From Coriolopsis trogii (lineage: Eukaryota > Basidiomycota > Agaricomycetes > Polyporales > Polyporaceae): a DNA stretch of 64,000 nucleotides. How positions within the stretch are numbered: position 1 is the first letter of the stretch; each line of letters begins with the position of its first letter. The notes below the pieces were generated by a model. That model saw only the letters and a list, made by a program, of their open reading frames with translations, ran no database searches and was not told the DNA's origin. Location: NCBI GenBank assembly GCA_020543525.1, contig JAHYIO010000031.1, forward strand, positions 682,001 through 746,000, in the 5' to 3' direction. The translations under genes were made by a program, and so were the position numbers. Of this stretch, positions 35,005 through 46,184 are shown in pieces.

Positions 35005-36819
35005 TCAGTTCCTCTTCTGCTTCTTCGCCTGCTTCTTCGGACGGTACTCGTCCTCGACACCCATCTCGAAGTCATCGTCATCGTCATCGTGCGCTCTCGC
35101 CGCCTTCTTCCCCTTCTTCCCCTTCGCCGGCCCACCCGCAGACGAGCCCTGCACCGGCACGCTCTCGACGGCGTCCTCGACAAAGTTCCAGAGCTCTTTC
35201 ATGATATCACCGCGCATGCGGATGTCGGCATATTTGCCACGAATGTGGGTCCGCATGTCGAAAATCGCCTGCGCACGGTCTTCGTACGACGCGTCTCGCA
35301 AGGCGTAGAGGAGCAGACCTGAGTCGCTTCGGTCACCGGTCACAGCGGCAGGCACTTGAGACGTGTACTTACCAGTGAAGACAAACTCGGCTGGAGCGAC
35401 ACGCTTGGCGATCTGTCTGAACGCGATGTTCAGCGCGTCGTCGTCGGCGATGTGCCAGAACGCGGTCATCACGTCCCGCACGTCGTCTTTGAAGTCTTCC
35501 CGCAGCGTCGCGGTGCCGTCCTCTGCGGAGAGCCAGTTTTCGAGGTTCTTCGAGCTCGGGTGGACCTGGGCCGGGTACTGGTCGCACAGGTAGACTAGTC
35601 CTGCGAGGAGTTGGAAGTCTTGTCCGCGCTTGATGGCGACGTCGATCTTCTCGGCGAGGTTGTTCTCTTGCAGGATGTATCGGGCCTGGAGATGTGCAAT
35701 GAACTCCGTTCGCGGTGAGGGGATGGCTTGTAGTTTCTCTGTACGGAGACGGTAAGCTTTGCGACGCGCGCGCGAGGGATGCAGCTACACACCAGCTGCT
35801 GAGAGCGCCACTCCAAGCTGGACGCGCTGGAATATGTCACGCTCGCGTATTGGATCCAGAGCTTGGTAATTCACTTGTAGAGGTGAGTCAGACGAACACG
35901 CGGACGCGGAGCGAAACATACCACATGTGAGCGTCTTGGAGCAGAAATCATCCTTCCATCTCTGCGAGACCTCTCTACGCGTCTTTTTGTGAGTGTTTGA
36001 CGTTTTGTACCACCAGCTCTTGCCCGTTTTGTGGTGCTTATCTAGGGATCTTCAGTCGAAGGATGCGCAAATCTCTACGTGCGACTTACACGGAATCTAT
36101 CCAAAGCACATATGCATTGGTTAGTACATGCAATGTGGCAAAACGCCCCGGGGATAGCGGGAGATGACCTCAAAGGATATGGACGGATGGCTTGACGCGT
36201 TTTCCGAGCTATTGAGAAAACGGAACTCACCTGGCCGTCGAGGAACTTCTGAATCGAAGTGAGCCGTTGCTTCCCATCTACGCAGTTGTAGATCTCCTCC
36301 CCGTCCTCGTCCTTATACACCGCAAACACGATGGGTGGAAGGTAGTAGTTGCGCCACAGGGAGTCTAACAGCTTTATTTGTTTCGCTTCGGGCCAGACGA
36401 CCTCTAGACGGGTTTAGAACGAGTTCGTCTTCGAGAGCGACGCGCATACCTCGCTGATATGGTGGGTTAAGGTCGATAATGCCCTGATGTATTAGCTCTA
36501 TGAAACGATGGTTAGTCTCGGCGCGACCTGCGGCTCTCGAGAAGTCGCTGCGCGCACCATGCAATTCCTTTGTGGTATACAGTCTAGCGACGGGGGGCGG
36601 AAGACAGATGCCCAGGTTGAAGTCGTTGTCGTCTCCCTCCTCCTCATCGTACAGCTCGTCGTATTCGTCGTCTTTCTCCATATCAGTACAGGCAGTCAGC
36701 GGGGGCTGGAGGAGAGGGCTCAGAGAAGCATACCGGACAAAGTCAAGAACTGCAGCCACCCACGCGCGTCGTCGCGTCTGGGCGTCTGTCAGCGGCGGCA
36801 GCTGCCGGACCTGAGCCAT
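35005..36819 (-). CDS. DUF262 (GmrSD/ParB-like) domain protein
   Basis: The DUF262 fold is shared with the bacterial GmrS/ParB-type nucleases; fungal members have no known role. The ATG at 36819 (MAQVRQLPPL) is my choice; the frame is open further upstream. After an acidic segment come ELIHQGIIDLNPPYQR, VVWPEAKQIKLLDSLWRNYY, LPPIVFAVYKDEDGEEIYN and the signature CVDGKQRLTSIQKFLDGQ (about 36280-36225), the (I/V)DGxQR motif of the family. Later exons give RERDIFQRVQLGVALSA, EKLQAIPSPRTEFIAHLQAR, then a helical region. The last exon has TKYADIR-like helices (HIRGKYADIRMRGDIMKEL) and a tail alternating Lys runs, six or more Asp, and KKQAKKQKRN, suggestive of nuclear import. It shares a 117-bp promoter interval with the divergent NIPA gene. 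The key motif is present, so activity is possible. Confidence 0.88.
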
Positions 36820-36936
36820 TGACGTCGACTGCGAGCACCGCTCGACGCTCGTCCACAACGGCAACGCAGGCGACGACGGCGACCACACCCGCATCTCTGC
36901 TTTGGCTCGGACCTCTTGCTCGACTTTGAACCTTGC
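36820..36936. promoter_or_regulatory. Short bidirectional promoter
   Basis: Only 117 bp separate the two divergent start codons (36819 minus, 36937 plus). No TATA box is obvious. Confidence 0.5.
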
Positions 36937-39173
36937 ATGGACAACTCTACTCTGTCTCTCGCATCGACTACGACGTCTGCTGCCGCATCTTCTACTGCTG
37001 TGCGCGCAATCCCATCAAACGACCCCGTACCCGCCCACCATGCCAACCCCGTGGCGGCCTTCATCATCGGGCTCGCTATCATCCTCCTAGCTTCTATTCT
37101 TAATGCTGCCGGACTGAACCTGACGAAACTGGACCATGTGAGTTCATAGCGCGGTTGGACGGTCGGGCACGGTCCGCTTATACGCTCCTAGGTGCGGACG
37201 AGTGCGATACCAAAGTCTGCGCGTCGCCGAGATTGGCTACGACCATTATGGCTTCTTGGAATGATTCTATACATGTGAGTCTTCCCAGAGTACTTGATCG
37301 TGCGAACACCCAGGAGGGCCGTGGATGGGCAGGTTCTGCCGGGATAGCTGGGAATGCCTACTTTCGTGAGACAAAGGCCATGGGGGAAGAGATTGCCACA
37401 GCAAACCGTCTTTGCTCTCCAGCTTATGAGCTTACGTCGACCGTTCCGTTGTCGGAGCTCTACATGATCACCACGCTGACTACCCGAGCCTGCTAGACTT
37501 TCCCAACTAATAGGCAGCACACTTGCTCTGGAATACATGCGCGCAGGTGCGTCCTTTTCATCGACCTATGACAGCATACCAGGTTCATTTTTGCACCCAG
37601 AATACGTTGCACCGTTGGGATCGACATCCTTAATCTTCAACTTCCTCTTCGCGAAGTTCCTCGTTAATACCCCTGTCACGAAGCATGCCATATATGTACG
37701 TCGAGCATTTGCACGTGTATTCGTGCGTCGGCTCATGGTATGCAGGGAACCGTTATAGTAATTCTTGGAGTGATCGGCATCGTCGCGTTCGGCTCTATCA
37801 ACAGTGGACTTACCAACCAGACCGATGCGAAACATCTTACAGAGCTTTGGACGCGCGGCAATTGGATAGCGTACTTCATCTTCATGGCCTTCGCGCTCTT
37901 CCTCCTGTACAATTTCACGTCCCAGCTCGACCAGGTCCTGACAGCCCGTGGCGACCTCAACGCTGCACCTTTCGCCGGGATGCGCTCACGCAATGGCGGT
38001 TTGGTTCCTCCCTCCACCTTGGGAGGCAAGTTCGTCGCCTTATGGGACAATGCCATGATGTGGACGCGGGAGAAGCTCGAACTGTGGACTGCACCGCATG
38101 ACGACAAGCGCATCGCGTGGACGCTGGGTATCGGATGGGCGTGCTGCGGCGGAGGGCTGGCTGGAGCGTGCCTGGTGTTTGCGAAAGCTGCGTACGTCAT
38201 ACATCACTCCCTCTACGAAACGACTGGTTGACTGACTTCGTTCTACAGGGTGAAACTCATCTCCGGGGCCGTCTCGCATGAGAACACGGGAAACCAGTTT
38301 GGTCACGCCTCCGTGATCTTCACTTTCATCTTCCTCGCCGTTACCGCCGTGTGCCAGATCATCTGCCTCAACAAGGGTCTCGCCGTCTACGACTCCACTC
38401 TCGTCGTTCCCGTCTTTTATGGTGTATACACTGGACTTGGGTATGTCGCTCTCCTGCACCCTCGTGAGCGATGATGTTGATGAACGTGCTCCAGATTCCT
38501 CGACTCCCTCGTACGTCTCGTCCTGTCCGGCCCTTTCGTGTGTCTGCTGACCATCGTATAGATCTTCAATGACGAGGTGGACGCATACAAGCCCTGGACG
38601 CTCTTCTGCATCTTCGTCTCCATGATTGTCCTCGTCTGCGGCGTCGTACTCCTGACATACAAGAAGCCAGTGGAGAAAGACCCCGCCGCGGCCCCTTCCG
38701 CCGTGCCACTCTCAGCACGGGGTCACCGGAGCGCCGCGAAAGGCGGCTTTGTGGGCACCGGCCGTGACGAAGAAGAGGCGCTGCACGAGCAGGAAGAAGG
38801 GGCGGAAGACGACGGCGCGATGTGGCAGCTAGGCGACGCGAGCGAGGACGAGGATGAGAGTGGCGGGGCCGGATCGCGCTCGCCCCGCGTGCAGCGGAAG
38901 GCGTCGGGATTGTCGCTGAAGACTCTGAAGGAGAACGTCAGCCAGCTGAGCCTCGGGCGGAGCAGTAGTCCGCAGCCGCGGCGGCGTGTGGGTGGAAAGG
39001 AAGAGGAGAGGAGCATGCTTGGCAGCCGGGATGACGAGGATGAGGACGAGACGGAGGAGAGGAGAGGGTCGACGTCGTCGGACGCGACACTTGCGCGACC
39101 AGACATTGCGACGTTTGTGGATGAGGATGGTTTTGGTCCGTGGGAGGGGAGTGCGAGCGCGAAGAGACATTGA
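36937..39173 (+). CDS. NIPA-type magnesium transporter
   Basis: The NIPA (DUF803) family are multi-pass Mg2+ transporters of plasma or endosomal membranes. The start MDNSTLSLAST at 36937 is followed by TM1 (FIIGLAIILLASILNAAGLN), WLLGMILYM, then GSTLALEYMR, EYVAPLGSTSLIFNFLFAKF, GTVIVILGVIGIVAFGS, WIAYFIFMAFALFLLYNF, a loop, GWACCGGGLAGACLVFAK, VIFTFIFLAVTAVCQIICLN, the family signature VYDSTLVVPVFYGVYTGLG, and a last TM FCIFVSMIVLVCGVVLL. The C-terminal tail (about 38670-39173) is a long acidic and Ser-rich cytosolic region. All introns join except the one between LGMILYM and GSTLALEYMR (37275-37513, 239 nt), which is out of phase and about five residues short, hinting at a microexon. An in-frame upstream ATG at 36916 is an alternative start. 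Confidence 0.88.
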
Positions 39174-39884
39174 CATTGGCGTTGAAGTCGATGCGATTCT
39201 GAGAGACTGGGACGTCATGGCATTTACTGTACATAATATAGCTATAGGGATACAATTTGAAGATACTAGCTTGTTGCTGTGAGGCGCCTCCGTGCGCCCT
39301 CGGTCAGCACGTCGAACCAACTGGTTTGGGTAAGCGATGATGTTAAATCTCGAGGTTGCGGTGCGTGTTGTCCTCTGTCACACAGGGTATCAGGATGCTC
39401 ATAAATCCCATTGCCTCTAGGTGAGCAGTCGTGCCGGGACTGCTTCTCTACAGGCTCCGCATAAACACCACTCGAGCACAAGAATATCCTCGCATAGCGG
39501 CGATACAGAGAGGGCATACTTGCATTCCTCTCGCTCTCGGGATCTTTGTGGGGAGGTAAGCCCGGTGCGCACTCGTTCCCTTCCGAGGACCTGTCACGGT
39601 AATTCTGCGCTCACGTCATGCGTGCAGGGTTGGTCTGTTGCAACTGCGTCAAGCTGTGCTGCTCGAATTGATTTGAAGTGGTGATCGATACCAGCCTCCA
39701 CTCTACGTCCGCGATGGTCTATAATCTGACGACCATTAGTCTTTCGCGGGAGTGGATTGGAACCTTGCGAGCCAGAGACGCTCGTCCGAGTCGATGGCAG
39801 GTCTGCGCACTCCTTTCCGGCTTTCTATGCTAATAGTATATGTTCAGAGCAGTCAGCAAGGGTAACTGTAAGCTCTAGTGTGCG
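39174..39884. other. Intergenic, nothing recognised
   Basis: This is the downstream region of the NIPA gene up to the right arm of the inverted duplication. Confidence 0.4.
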
Positions 39885-40106
39885 ATGATTTCCGCACGAT
39901 GGCTCTCCGCACGTTTGTACATTCGGGTTCCGGTGAGTTCGGTCCTCTTCTTGAATGGTAGACGTCACGTCTGTGTTGACATCTCGACCTTCTAATCCCA
40001 ATCATCTGCTCGAGAAGACATCGTCAGAGGCAGAATAGCCCTGCTGCTGCGATATATCGACAACATCCACGGCCCTCACCCACCAAGCGCGGACGCTCGC
40101 GAGAGC

Positions 40107-40113
40107 TATAAAG
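40107..40113 (+). promoter_or_regulatory. TATA box
   Basis: TATAAAG lies 137 bp upstream of the ATG at 40244 and is conserved in the other arm. Confidence 0.65.
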
Positions 40114-40243
40114 CAGAGCTCTGCGCTCTCCGACTCTTCATTCGACATCGTTCGGACCTCAGCTCTCCCTCAACAGCTTCGCGCACCTCGCACATTCCCT
40201 ACAGCAGCTCCGCTCGCCAGCTCCACACCCTCGATATATCAAG

Positions 40244-41040
40244 ATGAAGTTCTCCACCTACGTCTTCACCGCCCTCGCCAGCACCGGCGCCGTCATGGGT
40301 GCCTCCGCTAGTGCAGTGTCCAACCAGCGTCGTGCGGACATCGGCACCATCGCCCAGGACGCGCTCGCGCTCACCGGGGACATCATTGCGATTGTCAAGG
40401 ACAGCATCAAGGCGAGGATCTGCCTTTCTAGACGCGTGCCCGCGTGTGTGACGTCCTGAGCGTAGTGCTGACTGGTCTATTACAGCTGATTGGGGACTTC
40501 AAGCCCTCTTCGAAGCGCGAGGTCGCGCAGGGGTCTGACGGGCTCCCGCTCGATGCGGTGACTGCTTTCCTTGAGGATATCGGGTGGGTGCTATCGACCA
40601 TGAGAGTTTCTGATGTTGTGGCTCATGTTGTTTCGACGTGTCGGTCTGTAGAGTCACTGCGGTACACATGAGCACCATGGCCACGGTATTAATCGATGTC
40701 CTCATTGCTATCAAGTTGCTAAATTGTTGTTCAGGACATCAACGAGGCCCAGCCCGGTGCTATTAGTGGCTCCGAGATTTCCTCAATCATTGCGGAAATG
40801 GAAACTGTTGTTGCGGTGCGTTCTTTCTTGAGTACCGCTATCAACTAGTGACAATATATTGACATGTATTCCATGTAGCCTCTTTTGGGCAGCCTGCTTC
40901 CGCTCGGAAAGGGAACTTCATCTCTGGTGCGTGTCACCAATCCCACCGATTTTCATGCGTGACATACCCTGACGTCCAATCGACAGTCCCAGTTCAAGAA
41001 AACCATGGCCAAGGCCGCTGTAGCCGCCGAGAAAGCCTAG
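40244..41040 (+). CDS. Small secreted protein, copy 2
   Basis: Paralogue of the gene in the left arm. Exons are 40244-40411, 40486-40583, 40652-40685, 40735-40815, 40879-40926 and 40987-41040. The signal peptide is MKFSTYVFTALASTGAVMGA; three residues (AVS) are extra before the dibasic NQRR. The mature part has IAQDALALTGD, LIGDFKPSSKRE, LPLDAVTAFLEDIG, GAISGSEISSIIAEME, SLLPLGKGTSSL, and ends KAAVAAEKA at 41040. The first intron begins GCGAGG rather than GT; exon phase and the other copy place the donor exactly there, so this is probably a GC-AG intron. If it does not splice, the frame reads on to a stop at about 40459. Predicted to be exported; function unknown. Confidence 0.8.
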
Positions 41041-42230
41041 ACCTGTCGCGTCTAGCCTTTGGGCTGATGGTTTTTGTTACTGCGTATAGCTTTCCGTTCG
41101 ATACCTTGATCTACAGTGGATGAATACCTGTTGCTTCGGACGAGTCCGTTCAGTGAATTTAATATTGCCAATACCTTATGCCAGAAGTAGCACTGGGCGG
41201 ACATGGGTGCCTCAGTGCATATATCGGGAGACAAAGATATTGTTGAGAGGTTGTTCAAAGTTTGCTCACCTCACAAGCACTCTTAGTTGGCACGGTGAGA
41301 GTCAACCTGAACGACCGGGAAGGCCCGGACCGGAAACCCATCAGGCGCCGGGCAACGTGAGCTCCATCTCGATGGCACACCGCTCGACAAAGACAACCAC
41401 GACCTCGCTGGTTGTCCTTATCGACGGGCCAGCACGTTTAGTCATACCTTTTCTACGACTCAGCGAACTCCGTTGTCCTCCGTCTCCACCTGCATCAGGG
41501 CGGCCTTGTACTCTGGCAAAGGCTTCGGGATGGTCTCAACTTAGGCGAGCGCCGCCGCGCTCGGCCCCGGAGTGAGTATAACAATGGCCGATTGATGCGG
41601 AGAAGGATGTGTGGTCAAAGGGGAACAAGGTGCTTGTCGTGTTGCGCGGGTGACTGCAGAGGCTGACTTGTGCATGGCAGGGAAAGGGAGCTTCACTCGG
41701 TGCCTGCTGCGGCTCGTATTCGAAGTGATAGGTTTTCATCAGACCACGAGCACCTAGAACGGGTGATGAAGAAAATGCGACGCGCGTCCACCAACCAAAT
41801 ACTGCGCCGAATTGAGTTGATCCCTTTTTTGTGAAACGCTGCATTGGTAAGATGGGCTATTCGTATACTGGCGAAGATAGAAAGCGGTGTCATGGCATTC
41901 ATTGCCTCCTGATGTTTTACTATGTCTATCTCTCTCCGTACCTTCTATGAATATCAGCTCAAGCGGAACCTGTACGACAAGCAGGAAGTGCTCATACGTC
42001 CATTCCGCAGCACATCAAAGGCTGTATGCTCCGAATTCCTGATAATGGCACTCTCTAGTACAAGGCGCGAGCCTTTGCCAAGACTGTTGCGTCATCGAAA
42101 CCTCATGGACCTACACGTTGCCCTTGAGCAGCACAATGAACGCAAGAACAAAGCTCGTAAGAGAACATTGATAGCCTATTGCGGCCAGCCATCGTGACCG
42201 GACGCGCACGCTGGACACCGTAGTGAGTCA

Positions 42231-42385
42231 CTATTTAAACGGCCCTCCAAAGCTCTCATTCTCCAACTCGACAGACTCATTCCACTCCTTGTGCGCCGTT
42301 GCCCTACCCTGGCATCCGTCCTTCATCATGCCACCGCCGTGGCTTTCCACGTCTTTTGATGGCCACTCACAGATAAACTTCTCAA
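42231..42385 (+). repeat. TATA plus LTDKLL leader, copy B
   Basis: TATTTAAAC at 42232 is followed by CTCACAGATAAACTTCTCA (42366-42384), which encodes LTDKLL. The ATG at 42330 reads through the motif in another frame, so this copy is probably broken. Confidence 0.45.
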
Positions 42386-44291
42386 CCGCCTCGCTACGTT
42401 TCGCTCCATACGTCTTCGGCGCGTCCGGTCTGCCTCTTTCTCCGTATCCCATGTCCGGAACAGAGGTATGACCGCCCGAGGGAGAATGCCTCTCGGCGGC
42501 GTTTACTTAGGGGATCCGGCGCCGCGTTCTCCGACTCATGAGCGCGTGCGTGTACCTGAGCATCCTGTTGTCTCCTTGGACCGAGGTATGTTGTGTTCCC
42601 GAGCTTGCTGAACCAACGTGGGTCTCTTACTACTCGTCCAGGTCTGTGAGCTACGCTCGTAGCTACGGCCATAATGCCCGCCGAGCGCTCTTCAAGACAG
42701 CGCGGCTCCAACAACGAGATTTGGCTGGGTCAGTGGCATACACGATTACCTTGTAAAGTCCTCACTCACTGATACAATAGAGAGTCCATACATCTTCTCC
42801 CCATTGTCATTCCTTTCAAACGCAATTTTCTCAACGGTATGAGCCAAGGTTTCACCGGTAGACCTGGCAAACAGCATATTCAGGTCAATATGGTCTACCG
42901 GCTATATCTTGTTATTTATTGCGATATAAAAATGCATCCTATGTAACGCTTGTTGTCTTGTTTACGATTAACAATCCGAGATTGTGCGTATGACACGTTC
43001 ATACCAACGTGGCGGCTATTCAGCACTCGGTCACAAACCCCTGCGTCCTGCGCGGGGTGACCGCCTCCTGCCATCAGACGCCGCAGAGCGTCCGCCAACC
43101 ATGCGTGGCAGGATGGTGGCCCAAAACAACATGCTACGAGGGCCGCAGTAATCTTTCAAATGATACCCCTTTGAGTCGCCATCCGTCCTAGTACGAGCCT
43201 ACTATGGGCGATGTCGAAATGGTCAGCGGCACAGTGGGAGTCGGAGTTGGACATTGCAATTGCCTGGTTTGGCGATAGGCGTCGGAGTTAGTCGGAGTTT
43301 GAATTGTGCCACCGTTGGTGACAAGGGGCCATTTGCAGTCTTCAGACTCAGACGTCGACCTCTGTTCATTGGCACCCTTGGGACCGTTCTTTAGTCCGCG
43401 CGTTATCTCAATCTACACATTCGCTTGTTGAACCCAAAACTCCTTTTGACCCCCATTACAGATGCATGTTGCTCCTGCCAGTGAACGAGCCTCTAGACCG
43501 CCGCCGCCATCGCGGCAGATGCTATGAGTACTTGTTATATCGTAATCTCTGGTACAGCTGATACTCTCGGTGATGACAGTGCCGCGCAGAAAGGTCGTTG
43601 TAATCCTTGACCCCTCATGTCATAAGGGATCACGATGCTGAACGCTGACAGCTGTGCGCGTCAGTATGACCGCCCTTGTCCTTTGTATCGGCGCAGGCCT
43701 CGCTAATTTGAAACAGCTGAAAGGCTTTACAGTATCGAGTGAGTTAATGATTCTTTCGAGATCAATAGTGCTTATCACCCCTTTTGCAGCCCGCCAATGT
43801 CATTGGTACAGAGCTGCAGGTGCGTGACGAACGTCAGAGACTCCGACGACGTAGCTGTGCGATCGATCACGCAAATGATATTATACACTACGCGACAGGT
43901 ACTGCGACTGCGAGCACCTAGAGACGAGACATGCAGTTGGGCAGCACGTGGTGAGCCTGTATTGATACGGGAATGGACTCGGATGAATGCTGCGCTCACC
44001 TCCAATACATCACAGATCTTCGTACATACATGTTTTGCGATACAGCTTTGGCGCTTTATATATGATCCTTCACGTCTCATTCCTTTATGTGCATGCAGAA
44101 TTGTCACGCTACTGGGCCTACGCTGCAAGATTCATCACAAAGGTTCAGCCGAATGGCGCTTCTCGATTATCTTCTTGCACATATCGTCCCTATGCCCCAG
44201 GCCAGAAAGAGCTACAACGACGGCAAGAAACGAAGCAAGGCTGAAATCATCTTGATGGGCACCGGCTCATGGGAACCCAATGTCCGATAAT

Positions 44292-44530
44292 TTATATAAA
44301 CCCCAGTCTCGTCCCGCTAATGTGCCCGTCACAGCTAACATCCCACTCTCCCCATTCTACCCTATGCTTGATGCCTCCACCGCCGAGGAGGAGGTTGTAC
44401 AACCGCCGCCTCTGCATCTCACAGATAGACTTCTCATCCTCATCTCCATCCAATGTTGGCCTGACCTCGATCTGGCACTTCCCCCACAACTCACAACTAC
44501 GGCCTGACTCGAGATGCGAGAATCATGTCG
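44292..44530 (+). CDS. Leader cassette copy C, short open frame
   Basis: TATATAAA at 44292 precedes an ATG at about 44364. The frame reads MLDASTAEEEVV, a proline triplet, HLTDRLLILISIQCWPD, and stops shortly after, near 44507. The motif is in frame with the ATG. What follows is not recognised; the frame may continue through an intron. It is the same cassette as at 20.1, 42.2 and 49.3 kb. Confidence 0.4.
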
Positions 44531-46184
44531 TCACAGAAAGGTCTTACGGTCACGCACGGCTGTCATCAAAGCACACCTGGACTTTGTCGACAGCGCTGCC
44601 CGTCGCTCGCCTACCCAGGGTACGTTCTTCACGCATTGTTGTCAATTTGCCCGCTGATAGAACTCGCTGTGGTGTAGCTTGTTCAGAGCCTCTCCTCGTA
44701 TCCTTCTGTCATGGACGATATTTGTAATCTGGACTCAAGTGATACCACCAGCTCGATCGGAGAGGAGGAGTCGTAATACGGCAGAAAAACTTTAACGCGG
44801 AGATGTCATTGGCGTACGCTCCGTCGTCGACGAACGTGGCCTTCGCGCCTCATCCTCTGCTGGGATATACCCTCATAACACTGCCCGCTCGCGTTCCCTG
44901 AGGCGTTTTTCCCGCGCGGGTCTGGTTGTGGCTCGTTGTCACGACTGGGAGACAGGATGTCGACTCGGGGAGATTTGCGGTGAAAACCTCACCATCGCGG
45001 ACCACTGCCCTTTCTCTCCTTCGGTTGCGCACTGTGTGGCCGACGCGTCAGAAACCGGAGCTACACCCCCCCCCTCCGCTCAGCCGGCGAGATTCGTGCA
45101 AGGCAGCCCACCTCCAGGCGTGCGTTGCACCATGGGCCGACGGCACCCCCCACTCAGACATGGGATGCCACGGGCGGGGATGCACAGATGATGGATGTCC
45201 GGGCACACCTCGCAAAGCAGCATTAGCGCATCAACGTTGATGCGAATGGCCGCCAGAATCGAGAGTGCACGATCTGCAAAACGCCGATCACATGCAACAA
45301 TCCCATCCATGCTCCCGCGTGCCACAATCCGCAGCATGCCTCCGTCGTTCTCTCATCGCTATGCTTGAACTCGGACACAGACTCCGACTTTAAGCTATCA
45401 GGAGGGACTCCGAGTCCAGTAGTTTCGATATTAGCTAAGAAACACACTCCGTACTCCAAGCCCCAAGTCCAGGACGCAACACTGCGATGTCTCTCCAACC
45501 CGCGCTCTCCCCCGCGTTCTCCCCCGCATTCCCCCTACCTTTCCCCGATATCGTTCTTCTATCTCTGCAACCGCTCCAAGTTGGTCAGGTTGACACGATT
45601 CCACGCCTACCTTGGGACCATCATCCGAACGGCGAGCGTCACTTGTCCAGTCTGAGCGAATGGCAGTTGTCGGAAGAGCACCCCCAGTGAGGGAATCCAA
45701 CCGCTTATGGCCTTTGCCTTTGCAAGCCTCCACCGGGCACTTCTACAGCAAGTGAATGTGCGCTTGCTCCATGTGACGCATTGGATTGCGACCCTCAACC
45801 CTCCGAGTCACCACGGCCATGGTACTACTTCTTCACAACTTGCTTCTTGCCCGCTACTTCGTTACAAGACGTTAAGGAGCGTGACGGAGCCTCTGACGGG
45901 ACCATGCATGTACGAATGGTGGCACATCGCGATTCGAGGATGATGGAGTATCGAGGCTGGGACCCGCGCTCGCCGGACTAGGACCGCTGACGACCGACTC
46001 ACCGGGCAAACGCCGCCGGACACAGCCTAGGCTTTCTGCACGGAGAGGGTGCAACACTCTCGATTTGTAGTGAAATTTCTGTGTATTGTGGTATAAAAAT
46101 GCGATACACGGAAGCCCTGATACTCAGCCGTGTGCATGTTATCTGTACAAGATCGATGCTCTACAAAACCATACGAGATTTCGC

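Larger units (their letters stand above)
39885..41405 (+). repeat. Inverted duplication, right arm
   Basis: Counterpart of 30185-31720 in the opposite orientation, including promoter, gene and 3' flank. The two arms enclose about 8.2 kb. Confidence 0.85.
41406..46184. other. Gene-poor stretch
   Basis: Apart from two promoter-plus-leader cassettes (about 42231-42385 and 44292-44437) no gene was recognised. A C-rich run lies near 45064. Many short overlapping frames have no domain. Confidence 0.4.
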
